Assembly: GCA_902782715.1 (NCBI GenBank)
Contig: CACZOG010000225.1
Span: 1 to 15,547 of the forward strand
DNA length: 15,547 bases
Reading direction: 5' to 3'
Origin: an uncultured Lachnospiraceae bacterium
Lineage (GTDB): Bacteria > Bacillota > Clostridia > Lachnospirales > Lachnospiraceae
Positions 1 through 6,395 of this stretch are shown here, in pieces. Both the position numbers and the translations under genes were made by a program. The notes under the pieces are model-generated. The model ran no database searches. It saw only the letters and a list, made by a program, of their open reading frames with translations, and was not told where the DNA came from. The stretch's first letter is position 1. Each line of letters starts with the position of its first letter.

Positions 1-74
1 CCGATACCTGCGATAACCGCAAGACCTGCACCTATGGCGGAACATCCTAAAATAAAGTTCTCATTGAATTCCAT
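1..74 (-). CDS. atpE: F1Fo ATP synthase subunit c, N-terminal part (runs off the window)
   Basis: Only the first 24 codons are present, read leftwards from an ATG at 74-72. They begin MEFNENFILG and continue with a Gly/Ala-rich hydrophobic helix (CSAIGAGLAVIAGIG), which is how the first transmembrane helix of the proteolipid c subunit starts. The c subunits form the membrane rotor ring that carries protons or sodium ions. A good ribosome binding site (AGGAGGAT) lies just upstream. It follows atpB directly, the usual order a then c in Firmicutes atp operons. The ion-binding carboxylate and the residues that tell H+ from Na+ lie outside the window, so coupling ion cannot be judged. Confidence 0.88.
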   Translation of the reverse strand, partial: MEFNENFILGCSAIGAGLAVIAGI

Positions 75-136
75 TATGGTATCCTCCTGAAATATAGTTT
101 ATATGTTAATTTCAAATTAAGTACTAAGTTAAAAGA

Positions 137-916
137 TTACGCGGTTTCCGTTTTCTTTTTCTTAAAGAGTCTCTGGAATACCGTTTCCTCGTTGTCTCCA
201 ATCGCACTTCCGATATATGTTACGGTCAGCATACAGAATACGTATGTCTGGATCGCACCCGAGAAAAGATCGAAGTAAACATGGAGTGCTGCGGGCCAGC
301 CGTATGCGATCTTCGAAAGAAGTCCGTATACAAGTGCCATCATAACCGTACCTGACAAGATGTTCGCAAAAAGACGGAGCGACAATGATACGGGAACTGC
401 GCAGTCACCGATGATATTGATCGGAAGCCAGATGGGAAGCCAGGGAGGAAGGGGTGAACATTTGTCCTTCCAGATAGCCCAGGGACTGTTGAATCTGACT
501 TCGTTTATTCTGATAAGGGAGAATGTTATAAGACCAAGCGGAAGTGTAACACCGTAATCCGCTGTCGGAGGTCTTAAACCGAGTAAACCTGAAATATTCG
601 AGAATAATATGAAAATGAAAAGAGTTCCGATGTAGTTTCTGAAACCTTTTCCCTTAGCTCCCATAGCGCCGTCGGTGATCCCGTCAAGGAACTCTACCAT
701 AAACTCAAGTGCGCACTGGAAATATCCGGGAACGGCTTTTGCGTGTCTGAAAACCTGTCCGCCTACGAAAAAGAAAAGCAAAAGGCAGACAACCACTATG
801 AGCAGACATACGTGTGAAGTTGTGATCCATACTTCATGACCGAAGAGATTGTATGAAAAAATCCCGTGGATCATGAAATCGACGCCGTCAGCGCCCGATA
901 ACATCAGATGTGTCAT
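137..916 (-). CDS. atpB: F1Fo ATP synthase subunit a
   Basis: Membrane stator subunit a, which holds the ion half-channels against the c ring. The 259-residue protein has several hydrophobic helices and the family signature around residues 178-190 (SLSLRLFANILSG), where the Arg at about 181 is the essential arginine facing the c-ring carboxylate. Earlier motifs PPTADYGVTLPLGL (about 117-129) also fit. The stretch from about 144 to 168 is rich in Pro and Trp (SPLPPWLPIWLP) just before the conserved NIIGD segment, which looks unusual for the family. The start is taken as the ATG at 916 behind GGAGGAAAT; a TTG one codon upstream (919) is possible. The start lies 29 bases inside the end of atpI, so the two are probably translationally coupled. 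A short basic tail (LFKKKKTETA) ends the protein. Confidence 0.95.
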   Translation of the reverse strand: MTHLMLSGADGVDFMIHGIFSYNLFGHEVWITTSHVCLLIVVVCLLLFFFVGGQVFRHAKAVPGYFQCALEFMVEFLDGITDGAMGAKGKGFRNYIGTLFIFILFSNISGLLGLRPPTADYGVTLPLGLITFSLIRINEVRFNSPWAIWKDKCSPLPPWLPIWLPINIIGDCAVPVSLSLRLFANILSGTVMMALVYGLLSKIAYGWPAALHVYFDLFSGAIQTYVFCMLTVTYIGSAIGDNEETVFQRLFKKKKTETA

Positions 917-1346
917 CAATTATTTCCTCCTCTAAATCCTCCGAGCCGTCTGTCTCGAGAGCATTAGGATTAATCTTTAAATTTATTTTATGAATAAGCG
1001 GCGCAAGGTACGTCGCAAATTTGATCGAAAAAATACCGATAAATGTTGCGATCGGATTGGTGTACGGCGATACGCAGGCAACTAACATAACCACTATTGC
1101 CAGAAAGTATCTGAAGACGTATGCAAATCTCATTCTGGCTACGGCCTTGGACTCGTCCGCAACAGCCTTTGCTATCGCTCTTGCCATATTGTCGGTCATA
1201 ACGAGCGCGCACACGCTTCCCAATAGTCCGCCGAGAACGTACGGAAGCATCTGCTTGGGAAACCACATTCCGATAACGATGTTGAGTATTCCGCAAATAA
1301 TTACGCCTGCTTGAAGTTCTCTCAGCGTCTGCTTGAAAAAATTCAT
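888..1346 (-). CDS. atpI: ATP synthase protein I (AtpI-type membrane protein)
   Basis: A 152-residue membrane protein with about four hydrophobic segments (roughly residues 13-30, 34-52, 76-94 and 98-115) followed by an acidic hydrophilic tail (about 130-148, rich in Glu and Asp). Size, membrane layout and position immediately before atpB match the ATP-synt_I family, whose members help assemble the c ring or supply ions to it, although the role is not fully settled. Its ATG overlaps the stop of the upstream atpZ-like gene (ATGA). Its own end overlaps the start of atpB by 29 bases, longer than the usual 1-4 base overlap. The family call rests mostly on context and topology, since sequence conservation in this family is low. 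Confidence 0.8.
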   Translation of the reverse strand: MNFFKQTLRELQAGVIICGILNIVIGMWFPKQMLPYVLGGLLGSVCALVMTDNMARAIAKAVADESKAVARMRFAYVFRYFLAIVVMLVACVSPYTNPIATFIGIFSIKFATYLAPLIHKINLKINPNALETDGSEDLEEEIIDDTSDVIGR

Positions 1347-1555
1347 TCTTCGTTATCCTTAAAAGTGCTCCTAACCAGTTTGTATACACCGGTCATTCCG
1401 CCGGCGGCCCCCACAAAGAAAAGAACTATGCACAGAAAAGATGTGCCAAACTTCTTATCCAGATAATAGCCCAGAAAAAAACAGCCTATCGTGGGTATCA
1501 GCATTATAAGGGTAAATTGGGAAATAAAAGAAAGTATTTTTACTACCTTAGACAC
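1343..1555 (-). CDS. AtpZ/AtpI-family small membrane protein, first gene of the atp operon
   Basis: A small protein (70 residues) with two transmembrane helices (about residues 9-28 and 36-55), separated by a GYYLDKKFGT turn. This matches the AtpZ family encoded at the head of atp operons in Firmicutes. AtpZ-type proteins have been linked to assembly or ion (Mg2+/Ca2+) supply of the synthase; the exact role here is inferred. I place the start at the GTG at 1555 because AGAGGTGG precedes it at ideal spacing. The in-frame ATG at 1585 lies only about 4 bases downstream of the predicted transcription start and has no binding site. The stop overlaps the atpI start (ATGA). Confidence 0.75.
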   Translation of the reverse strand: MSKVVKILSFISQFTLIMLIPTIGCFFLGYYLDKKFGTSFLCIVLFFVGAAGGMTGVYKLVRSTFKDNEE

Positions 1556-1560
1556 ATTCC

Positions 1561-1568
1561 CCACCTCT
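1561..1568 (-). promoter_or_regulatory. Ribosome binding site that decides the atpZ-like start
   Basis: AGAGGTGG, followed by 5 bases and then GTG at 1555. It lies inside the longer open frame that begins at ATG 1585, so it argues for the shorter GTG-initiated protein. Confidence 0.6.
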
Positions 1569-1594
1569 TTTACCTTGAATTGCATACATTAAAA

Positions 1595-1623
1595 ATTATA
1601 CAAATAAATGGGCGTTTTGTCCA
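1595..1623 (-). promoter_or_regulatory. Sigma-A type promoter of the atp operon
   Basis: Reading leftwards: -35 TGGACA (1623-1618), a 17-bp spacer, and -10 TATAAT (1600-1595). Predicted transcription start is near 1588, giving a leader of about 33 bases before the GTG start. It is the only good promoter in the gap shared with the divergent DUF402 gene. Confidence 0.7.
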
Positions 1624-1658
1624 CAAATAATTGTTTATTAAATGAATAGTTTTTTCAT

Positions 1659-1687
1659 TTGACTTTTATTAAAATTGCGTGTAAGAT
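1659..1687 (+). promoter_or_regulatory. Promoter of the DUF402 gene
   Basis: TTGACT (1659-1664), a 17-bp spacer, and TAAGAT (1682-1687). It is followed by an AT-rich leader and the binding site GGGGGTAAT before ATG 1744. The two divergent promoters are separated by 35 bp, so a regulator binding between them could affect both. Confidence 0.6.
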
Positions 1688-1743
1688 TTTTTTATATATA
1701 GTATATGTGTGATATTTTTTTCACAATATATGGGGGTAATAGT

Positions 1744-2226
1744 ATGGTTGATATGGTTTTGTATCGGAAAAGGCTCATTCCTGACGAAAATGTCCTTTTA
1801 AGCAAGGATTTGATTCTTTTTGCGGACGAACACAAGATCATTACGAAATGGAAAACCATCAACCCCAGAAAAGACATCGATCACGGATATTCTCTGTATC
1901 TTCCCGACGAAGGCATCAAAATAAGCAAGTTCTTAAGAACCGACGGTTCTTTACACAAGTGGTACTGTGACATTGTTGAGTATTATTTTGACAAAGAAAA
2001 CAACAGCTGCACCACTCTCGATCTGCTTCTTGATGTAACCATTTCGGAAAGCGGAGTCATCAAGCTTCTCGATCTTGATGAACTTGCCGAGGCGCACAAA
2101 AGCGGACTTATCGACGATGAACTTCTCCACAAATCCCTCACTCGTGCCAATAAACTTCTCAATACCGCATATTCAGGAAACTTCCACATATACACAGACG
2201 TCCTGAATTCATACATTGACGAGTAA
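1744..2226 (+). CDS. DUF402 domain protein (possible nucleoside di/triphosphatase-like fold)
   Basis: A 160-residue soluble protein. The middle carries the DUF402 pattern: WYCDI (residues 73-77), an Asp-rich strand TLDLLLDVTI (91-100), then a turn and LDLDELAEAHKSGLI (109-123). Characterised members of the family include metal-dependent nucleoside tri/diphosphatases in Gram-positive cocci and FomD, but many are uncharacterised, so the activity here is inference. The start is the ATG at 1744, behind GGGGG and 7 bases of spacing; the longer frame from 1705 lacks a binding site. It is a single-gene unit with its own promoter and terminator, inserted between the atp operon and the convergent hydrolase operon. 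Confidence 0.8.
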   Translation: MVDMVLYRKRLIPDENVLLSKDLILFADEHKIITKWKTINPRKDIDHGYSLYLPDEGIKISKFLRTDGSLHKWYCDIVEYYFDKENNSCTTLDLLLDVTISESGVIKLLDLDELAEAHKSGLIDDELLHKSLTRANKLLNTAYSGNFHIYTDVLNSYIDE

Positions 2227-2266
2227 TCATTTAAGAATATATTGTAATCTGTTCACATAAAGAAAG

Positions 2267-2292
2267 CAGTTCAAAATCTGAACTGTTTTTTT
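2267..2292 (+). terminator. Rho-independent terminator of the DUF402 gene
   Basis: Stem CAGTTCA (2267-2273), loop AAATC, stem TGAACTG (2279-2285), then seven Ts (2286-2292). It sits 40 bases after the stop codon. Confidence 0.88.
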
Positions 2293-2306
2293 CTTGTATA
2301 TGAAAA

Positions 2307-2510
2307 GCCCGAAATCGGATATGATGCTTAGCGGACAATGTGTTTCCGCCGGCACTTAGCGAATCCGGCACGTAGTGCGTGGATGAGCTTAGTGGCCGCT
2401 GCGTTGAAACACCTTAGCGTGTGTCTATTCACTTAGCGAGGTATTGTCGAGCTTAGTGAATCCATGCTGTGCAAGAGCGTGTCCGCGGTGTATCGTATAC
2501 GATTTCGGGC
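2307..2510. repeat. Large folded inverted-repeat element (about 204 nt), structured RNA or MITE-like
   Basis: No gene fits here. The outer arms 2307-2337 and 2480-2510 pair over 31 positions: 25 Watson-Crick pairs, 3 G-U pairs if read on the plus strand, and 3 mismatches. The outermost 11 (GCCCGAAATCG against CGATTTCGGGC) are perfect. Inside are two further arms. One runs 2340-2412: GTGTTTC with GAAACAC, CGC with GCG, CGGCACTTAGC with GCTTAGTGGCCG, capped by ATCC/GGAT and GCAC-GTA-GTGC. The second is the hairpin 2427-2461: ATTCACTTAGC with GCTTAGTGAAT. A CTTAGCG/CTTAGTG word recurs in both arms and places a T-T mismatch at the same spot of each. The fold is a three-way junction. No target-site duplication or promoter was recognised. 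Confidence 0.75.
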
Positions 2511-2518
2511 ATTTAGAT

Positions 2519-3721
2519 TTAGTAGAAAATGTGGTTTCCGATCTGTGTACCTGTCAATCCCGGAACGGGAGTACGGAAGTACATGCAGTTGCCGACATTG
2601 GTTACGCCGGACATGGCTTCGTCTGCTGCCTGATAGCAGGATGCGGTTGCCGAGTTCTTTGCAAGAGCTAATGCAAGTCTTCCTGAACCTGCGGGCGAGA
2701 ACTGGCTTCTCTGATAGATAACATCATAGACTGTATCGGGATAACGGCTCGAGAGGACTCGGTTGATCACGACTGCTCCTACGGCAAGCTGGCCTTCGTA
2801 CGGTTCGCCTCCGGCTTCGCAGTAAATAAGGTTCGCCAATAAGTATCTGTCATTATCTGCAAACGAAATCTCTGAAATATCTCTTGATGCAGACTGCTGT
2901 GCCAGCTGCGAGAGACGAAGTTCTTCTTCGTACCTTTTCTTCAGTTCCTCGATATCGGCTTCCTGTGCTTTAATCTCGGCTTCTTTCTGTGCGATCTCAG
3001 CTTCGATCTCAGCAAGTTCTTTGTCGGCATCGTTTATCTGAACCGCATATTCGTTAACGAAGGTGTTCGTCGTATTGATCAGATCCGTTATTCTGGACTG
3101 CTCCTGAACGCTTAATTCTTCCAAAGCTTCCAGATCAGTTAATTCTTTTTCGAGTTCCGCTTCTTTGGCGGCTACTTCCAACGTGGTCTGCTTGTAATCC
3201 GCAAGCATGTCGTTGTCGTACTCGGAGATCATGAAAATATAATCTGCAATGTTTAAGAAAGTTGAAAAATCGCGGCTCGAAAGTATCATGTCGAGATATA
3301 CGTTTTCGGGCTGCTCATATATGTACTGCAGTCTTTTCTTCATGGTCTCGTACTGTTCTTTTTCGGTCGCCTGAGCATCTGCAAGTTCGATTTTTTTATC
3401 TTCGATCTCTGCTTTTTTATCCGCGATATCCGCAAGAATTTCTTCGTATTTCCTGTTTTCTTCTTCCAGAGTCGCATTAAAAGAAGTCAACTGGGCTTTT
3501 AACGTACCCTGTTGAAACTGCAGCTGATTCAGTTCATTTTTCTTATCGTCTCTTTCGCCGACAGCCTGTTCTTTCTGCTGCTCGGCCTGCTGCTTCTGCT
3601 GTTCTGCCTGATTTATCTGATCAAGAAGCGAACCGGTCGCATGAACCCTGACAGGATTAACGCTGAAAAAAAGCGCAGCGACAAGCAAAAGCGAAACGAT
3701 CTTAAAAAGACAATTTTTCAT
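2519..3721 (-). CDS. Secreted PcsB-like coiled-coil protein with SleB-type cell-wall hydrolase domain
   Basis: A 400-residue exported protein. Residues 1-28 are a signal peptide (basic start, LLLVAALFF core, VHA cleavage site). Residues about 31-125 and 185-275 are Gln/Glu/Lys-rich coiled coils, separated by a segment (LQYIYEQPENVYLDMILSS, about 131-149) like the loop of PcsB/CwlO-type proteins. Residues about 285-400 are a Hydrolase_2/SleB domain: LIYCEAGGEPYEGQLAVGAV with the likely catalytic Glu at 302, then VINRV, QFSP and the terminal NHIFY. SleB-type domains are lytic transglycosylases acting on peptidoglycan; coiled-coil partners of this kind are often gated by FtsEX. It starts 7 bases after the dCMP deaminase stop with no clear binding site, so it may depend on coupled translation. 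Confidence 0.88.
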   Translation of the reverse strand: MKNCLFKIVSLLLVAALFFSVNPVRVHATGSLLDQINQAEQQKQQAEQQKEQAVGERDDKKNELNQLQFQQGTLKAQLTSFNATLEEENRKYEEILADIADKKAEIEDKKIELADAQATEKEQYETMKKRLQYIYEQPENVYLDMILSSRDFSTFLNIADYIFMISEYDNDMLADYKQTTLEVAAKEAELEKELTDLEALEELSVQEQSRITDLINTTNTFVNEYAVQINDADKELAEIEAEIAQKEAEIKAQEADIEELKKRYEEELRLSQLAQQSASRDISEISFADNDRYLLANLIYCEAGGEPYEGQLAVGAVVINRVLSSRYPDTVYDVIYQRSQFSPAGSGRLALALAKNSATASCYQAADEAMSGVTNVGNCMYFRTPVPGLTGTQIGNHIFY

Positions 3722-3728
3722 ACTTTGA

Positions 3729-4211
3729 TTAAACTTCGATAGTGATCTTTCTGCCGCTCTTCTTATACTGAACGCATTTCACACCTGCGGCTTCGAACAT
3801 CTTCTTTGCTGCGATGTTCGTGGGTGTGTTGTTATATTTGTCGGAATCGTAAATAACTTCCTTGATTCCGCACTGGATTATAGCCTTGGCACATTCGTTG
3901 CAGGGGAAAAGAGATACATATATCTTTGCGCCCTCAAGATTGCCTCCTCTGTAATTAAGGATGGCATTCAATTCACTGTGTGCAACGAAAGCATACTTTG
4001 TATTGAGCACTTCACCTTCCCTTGCCCAGGGGAACAGATCATCCGAGCATCCGTTTGGAAAACCGTTATAACCTACGGATAAGATCCTGTTGTTCTTATC
4101 AACGATGCACGCACCGACCTGTGTATTGGGATCCTTTGAACGCATGCCCGAAAGCAGCGCGATTCCGGTGAAGTATTCGTCCCATGAAATATAATCTTCT
4201 CTTTTGTTCAT
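3729..4211 (-). CDS. comEB: dCMP deaminase (ComEB-type)
   Basis: Deaminates dCMP to dUMP, the precursor for thymidylate. The 160-residue protein has the zinc-binding deaminase signature HSE (His78, with catalytic Glu80) and PCNEC (Cys104 and Cys107), plus the conserved KDPNTQVGACIVD segment (26-38) and GYNGFPNGCSDD (47-58), which are typical of the dCMP family rather than of cytidine or tRNA deaminases. The ATG at 4211 has GAGGGGAAT upstream. It follows upp by 24 bases, so uracil salvage and dUMP supply are transcribed together. It is the same length as short bacterial ComEB proteins without extra domains. Confidence 0.93.
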   Translation of the reverse strand: MNKREDYISWDEYFTGIALLSGMRSKDPNTQVGACIVDKNNRILSVGYNGFPNGCSDDLFPWAREGEVLNTKYAFVAHSELNAILNYRGGNLEGAKIYVSLFPCNECAKAIIQCGIKEVIYDSDKYNNTPTNIAAKKMFEAAGVKCVQYKKSGRKITIEV

Positions 4212-4235
4212 AGTAATTGTATTCCCCTCAATTTT

Positions 4236-4865
4236 TTATTTTGTACCGAAAATACGATCGCCCGCATCACCAAGTCCGGGAACGATATAAGCATTCTCGT
4301 TAAGCTTGTCATCTTTGGCACCGATGTAGATGTCGATGTCGGGATGATCTGTGGTAAGACGCTCGATTCCTTCGGGTGCTGCGATAATGCACATGAAGTG
4401 AATGTTCTTGCAGCCTTTAGCCTTAAGCATAGTGATAGCTGCAGATGCACTTCCGCCTGTTGCAAGCATGGGGTCTACAACAAAGATCTCTCTCTGTGAG
4501 CAGTCCTCGGGAAGTTTGCAGTAATACTCTACAGGTTCATGTGTCTGGGGATCTCTGTAAAGACCGATATGTCCGACTTTTGCAGCGGGAATAAGATTAA
4601 GCATACCGTCTACCATTCCGAGACCTGCACGGAGAATGGGAACGATCGCCATCTTCTTTCCCTTTAATTCCTGTACCGTTGTAGGGCAGATGGGTGTTTC
4701 AATATCTACTTCTTCAAGGGGAAGGTTTCTCGTTGCTTCATAGCAGATAAGCATTGCGATCTCGCTTATCGTCTGACGGAAATCCTTGGTACCCGTATCC
4801 TTTCTTCTGATGTAACCGATCTTGTGCTGAATCAAAGGATGATCCATAACTACTACTTTGCCCAT
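4236..4865 (-). CDS. upp: Uracil phosphoribosyltransferase
   Basis: Makes UMP from uracil and PRPP in pyrimidine salvage. Starting at the ATG at 4865 the protein is 209 residues, exactly the usual length, and begins GKVVVMDHPLIQHK as expected. The PRPP loop is DPMLATGGSA (131-140); the uracil-binding C-terminus GDAGDRIFGTK (199-209) is intact, as is the ILRAGLGMVDGM segment (77-88). The longer reading frame from 4880 is rejected because its ATG overlaps the ribosome binding site of the inner ATG. It lies between rpiB and the dCMP deaminase with short gaps, so all are in one operon. Confidence 0.97.
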   Translation of the reverse strand: MGKVVVMDHPLIQHKIGYIRRKDTGTKDFRQTISEIAMLICYEATRNLPLEEVDIETPICPTTVQELKGKKMAIVPILRAGLGMVDGMLNLIPAAKVGHIGLYRDPQTHEPVEYYCKLPEDCSQREIFVVDPMLATGGSASAAITMLKAKGCKNIHFMCIIAAPEGIERLTTDHPDIDIYIGAKDDKLNENAYIVPGLGDAGDRIFGTK

Positions 4866-4870
4866 TTTTG

Positions 4871-4878
4871 CCACCTCC
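4871..4878 (-). promoter_or_regulatory. Ribosome binding site that decides the upp start
   Basis: GGAGGTGG followed by 5 bases and ATG at 4865. The alternative upstream ATG at 4880 overlaps this site by position, so it is unlikely to be used. Confidence 0.8.
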
Positions 4879-4892
4879 ATATATTTGCTTTT

Positions 4893-5333
4893 TTATTCTT
4901 CGGCTTTAGCAATTTTAGCGATTCTTCTTATGTGCTTTTCCTCGTTGCTGAACTCGGTGTTAAGGAATGTGTCAACGATCGACATTGCAAGGATCTCTCC
5001 TACGATTCCCGCACCCATAACAAGGATGTTCGCATCATTGTGTTCTCTGGTAAGTCTTGCGGAAACAGTGTCTGCGCAGAGTGCCGCTCTTACACCTTTT
5101 ATCTTGTTTGCAAGCATACTCATTCCGATACCCGTTGTGCAGATAAGGATACCCTTGTCAACTTTTCCTTCCGCTACAGCTTCTGCTGCGGGCTTACCGA
5201 AATCGGGATAATCGCATGACGCAAGAGAATCTGTTCCGAAATCCTCAACCTCTATACCTTTTTCGATCAAGTGTTTCTTAACCGCTTCTTTTAAAACATA
5301 TCCGCCGTGATCGCTGGCAATTGAAATCTTCAT
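4893..5333 (-). CDS. rpiB: Ribose-5-phosphate isomerase B
   Basis: Interconverts ribulose 5-phosphate and ribose 5-phosphate, feeding PRPP for the neighbouring phosphoribosyltransferase. The 146-residue protein has the RpiB/LacAB pattern: SDHGGY (7-12), CDYPDFG (40-46), the active-site CTTGIGMSMLANK (65-77, Cys65 as the likely base) and EHNDAN (97-102, His98). The ATG at 5333 is preceded by GGAGGATGAT. RpiB and the sugar isomerases LacA/LacB share these motifs; the housekeeping context with upp favours RpiB. Confidence 0.93.
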   Translation of the reverse strand: MKISIASDHGGYVLKEAVKKHLIEKGIEVEDFGTDSLASCDYPDFGKPAAEAVAEGKVDKGILICTTGIGMSMLANKIKGVRAALCADTVSARLTREHNDANILVMGAGIVGEILAMSIVDTFLNTEFSNEEKHIRRIAKIAKAEE

Positions 5334-5345
5334 ATCATCCTCCGT

Positions 5346-6395
5346 TTAAACATCCATTATCTTATGTCCCGCAGCCTTTATAAGTCTGTTCATTACCGCG
5401 GAACCTATTCCCTTGTCGGAGAAACTTTCCGACAGGATAACACTCACATTTTCATCGTCGCATTCTCTTAAAACTTTGTAGAGATTTGCTGCGATTTCCT
5501 CGTTGTCTTTTTCACTTCCGACAACCTTTAAATTTAGTCCGGGATACATGCTCTCATGCTCTCTTACGCAGAGCACTGTGCACCCCTTATTATTTTGCCC
5601 CAATTCGTTTATTTTGGCAACCACTCTTTCACCCTCTCCGCGGACGATCGTCATATCCGCTTTGGGTGCGTAATGCCTGTATCTCATGCCCGGAGCTTTA
5701 GGTCTGTCCTTGCAGTTAACATCAAGTAATGTCGGATCGACTCCGACCTCTCCTATCACTTCCTCAAGCATCTCTTTGGACACAAATCCGGGACGCAGGA
5801 TCTGAGGTATTTCAGATGTCATATCAACTATGGTCGACTCAAGTCCGATGGGAATGTTTCCGCCGTCGATTATCATGTCGACACGACCGTTTAAATCCTC
5901 GCATACATACTTTGCAAGCGTGGGGCTCGGTCTGCCCGAAAGATTCGCACTCGGTGCCGCAACGAAACCGCCTGCCGCCTCAATAAAAGCCATTGCCGTT
6001 GGATGTATGGGAAACCTTACGGCTACCGTATCAAGCCCTCCGGTTGTTTCCTTTGGCACAATGTCTTTTTTCTTAAAGATAAGTGTTAAAGGTCCGGGCC
6101 AGAAAGCATCCATGATCTTCCCGGCTTTCTCAGGCACTTCTTCAACAATTTTATAAAGGTCCTCAAGCCTGTATATATGCACTATCAGAGGATTATCGCT
6201 CGGACGCCCTTTTGCCGCATATATCTTCTTTGAAGAATCGGGATTAAGCGCATCTCCTCCGAGTCCGTATACGGTTTCGGTCGGGAATGCCACAAGGCCG
6301 CCTTTTTTTATGATCCCGCCTGCTTTTTCAATGATCCGGGAATCTATATTGTTTTCATCAATTTTAACCGTTTCGGTATTCATTATTTCGCTCAC
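5346..6395 (-). CDS. L-threonylcarbamoyladenylate synthase, long Sua5 form
   Basis: Makes threonylcarbamoyl-AMP from threonine, bicarbonate and ATP, the first step of the t6A modification of ANN-decoding tRNAs. The N-terminal YrdC domain (about 20-205) shows FPTETVYGLG (37-46), AKGRPSDNPLIVHI (61-74) and APSANLSGRPSPT (147-159). A linker with APGMRYRHYAPKA (233-245) leads to the Sua5 C-terminal domain (about 250-349), which is absent from the short TsaC form. The start is uncertain: GTG at 6395 overlaps the stop of the upstream glycosidase (GTGA), while ATG at 6383 is the next in-frame option; neither has a strong binding site, which suggests translational coupling. It belongs to the ywlC/tsaC group. 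Confidence 0.93.
   Translation of the reverse strand: MSEIMNTETVKIDENNIDSRIIEKAGGIIKKGGLVAFPTETVYGLGGDALNPDSSKKIYAAKGRPSDNPLIVHIYRLEDLYKIVEEVPEKAGKIMDAFWPGPLTLIFKKKDIVPKETTGGLDTVAVRFPIHPTAMAFIEAAGGFVAAPSANLSGRPSPTLAKYVCEDLNGRVDMIIDGGNIPIGLESTIVDMTSEIPQILRPGFVSKEMLEEVIGEVGVDPTLLDVNCKDRPKAPGMRYRHYAPKADMTIVRGEGERVVAKINELGQNNKGCTVLCVREHESMYPGLNLKVVGSEKDNEEIAANLYKVLRECDDENVSVILSESFSDKGIGSAVMNRLIKAAGHKIMDV

Noticed and set aside
988..1389. 133-codon minus-strand frame overlapping atpI
   Set aside because: Out of frame with the membrane protein and rich in Arg/Ser with no hydrophobic helices; a shadow frame.
2307..2510. Retron, CRISPR array or tRNA explanation for the folded element
   Set aside because: No reverse transcriptase gene nearby, no regular repeat-spacer units, and no tRNA arms or CCA-type acceptor end.
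2444..2721. Short plus-strand cysteine-rich frames at the 3' end of the hydrolase gene
   Set aside because: They overlap the folded element and the SleB domain coding strand, with no ribosome binding site.
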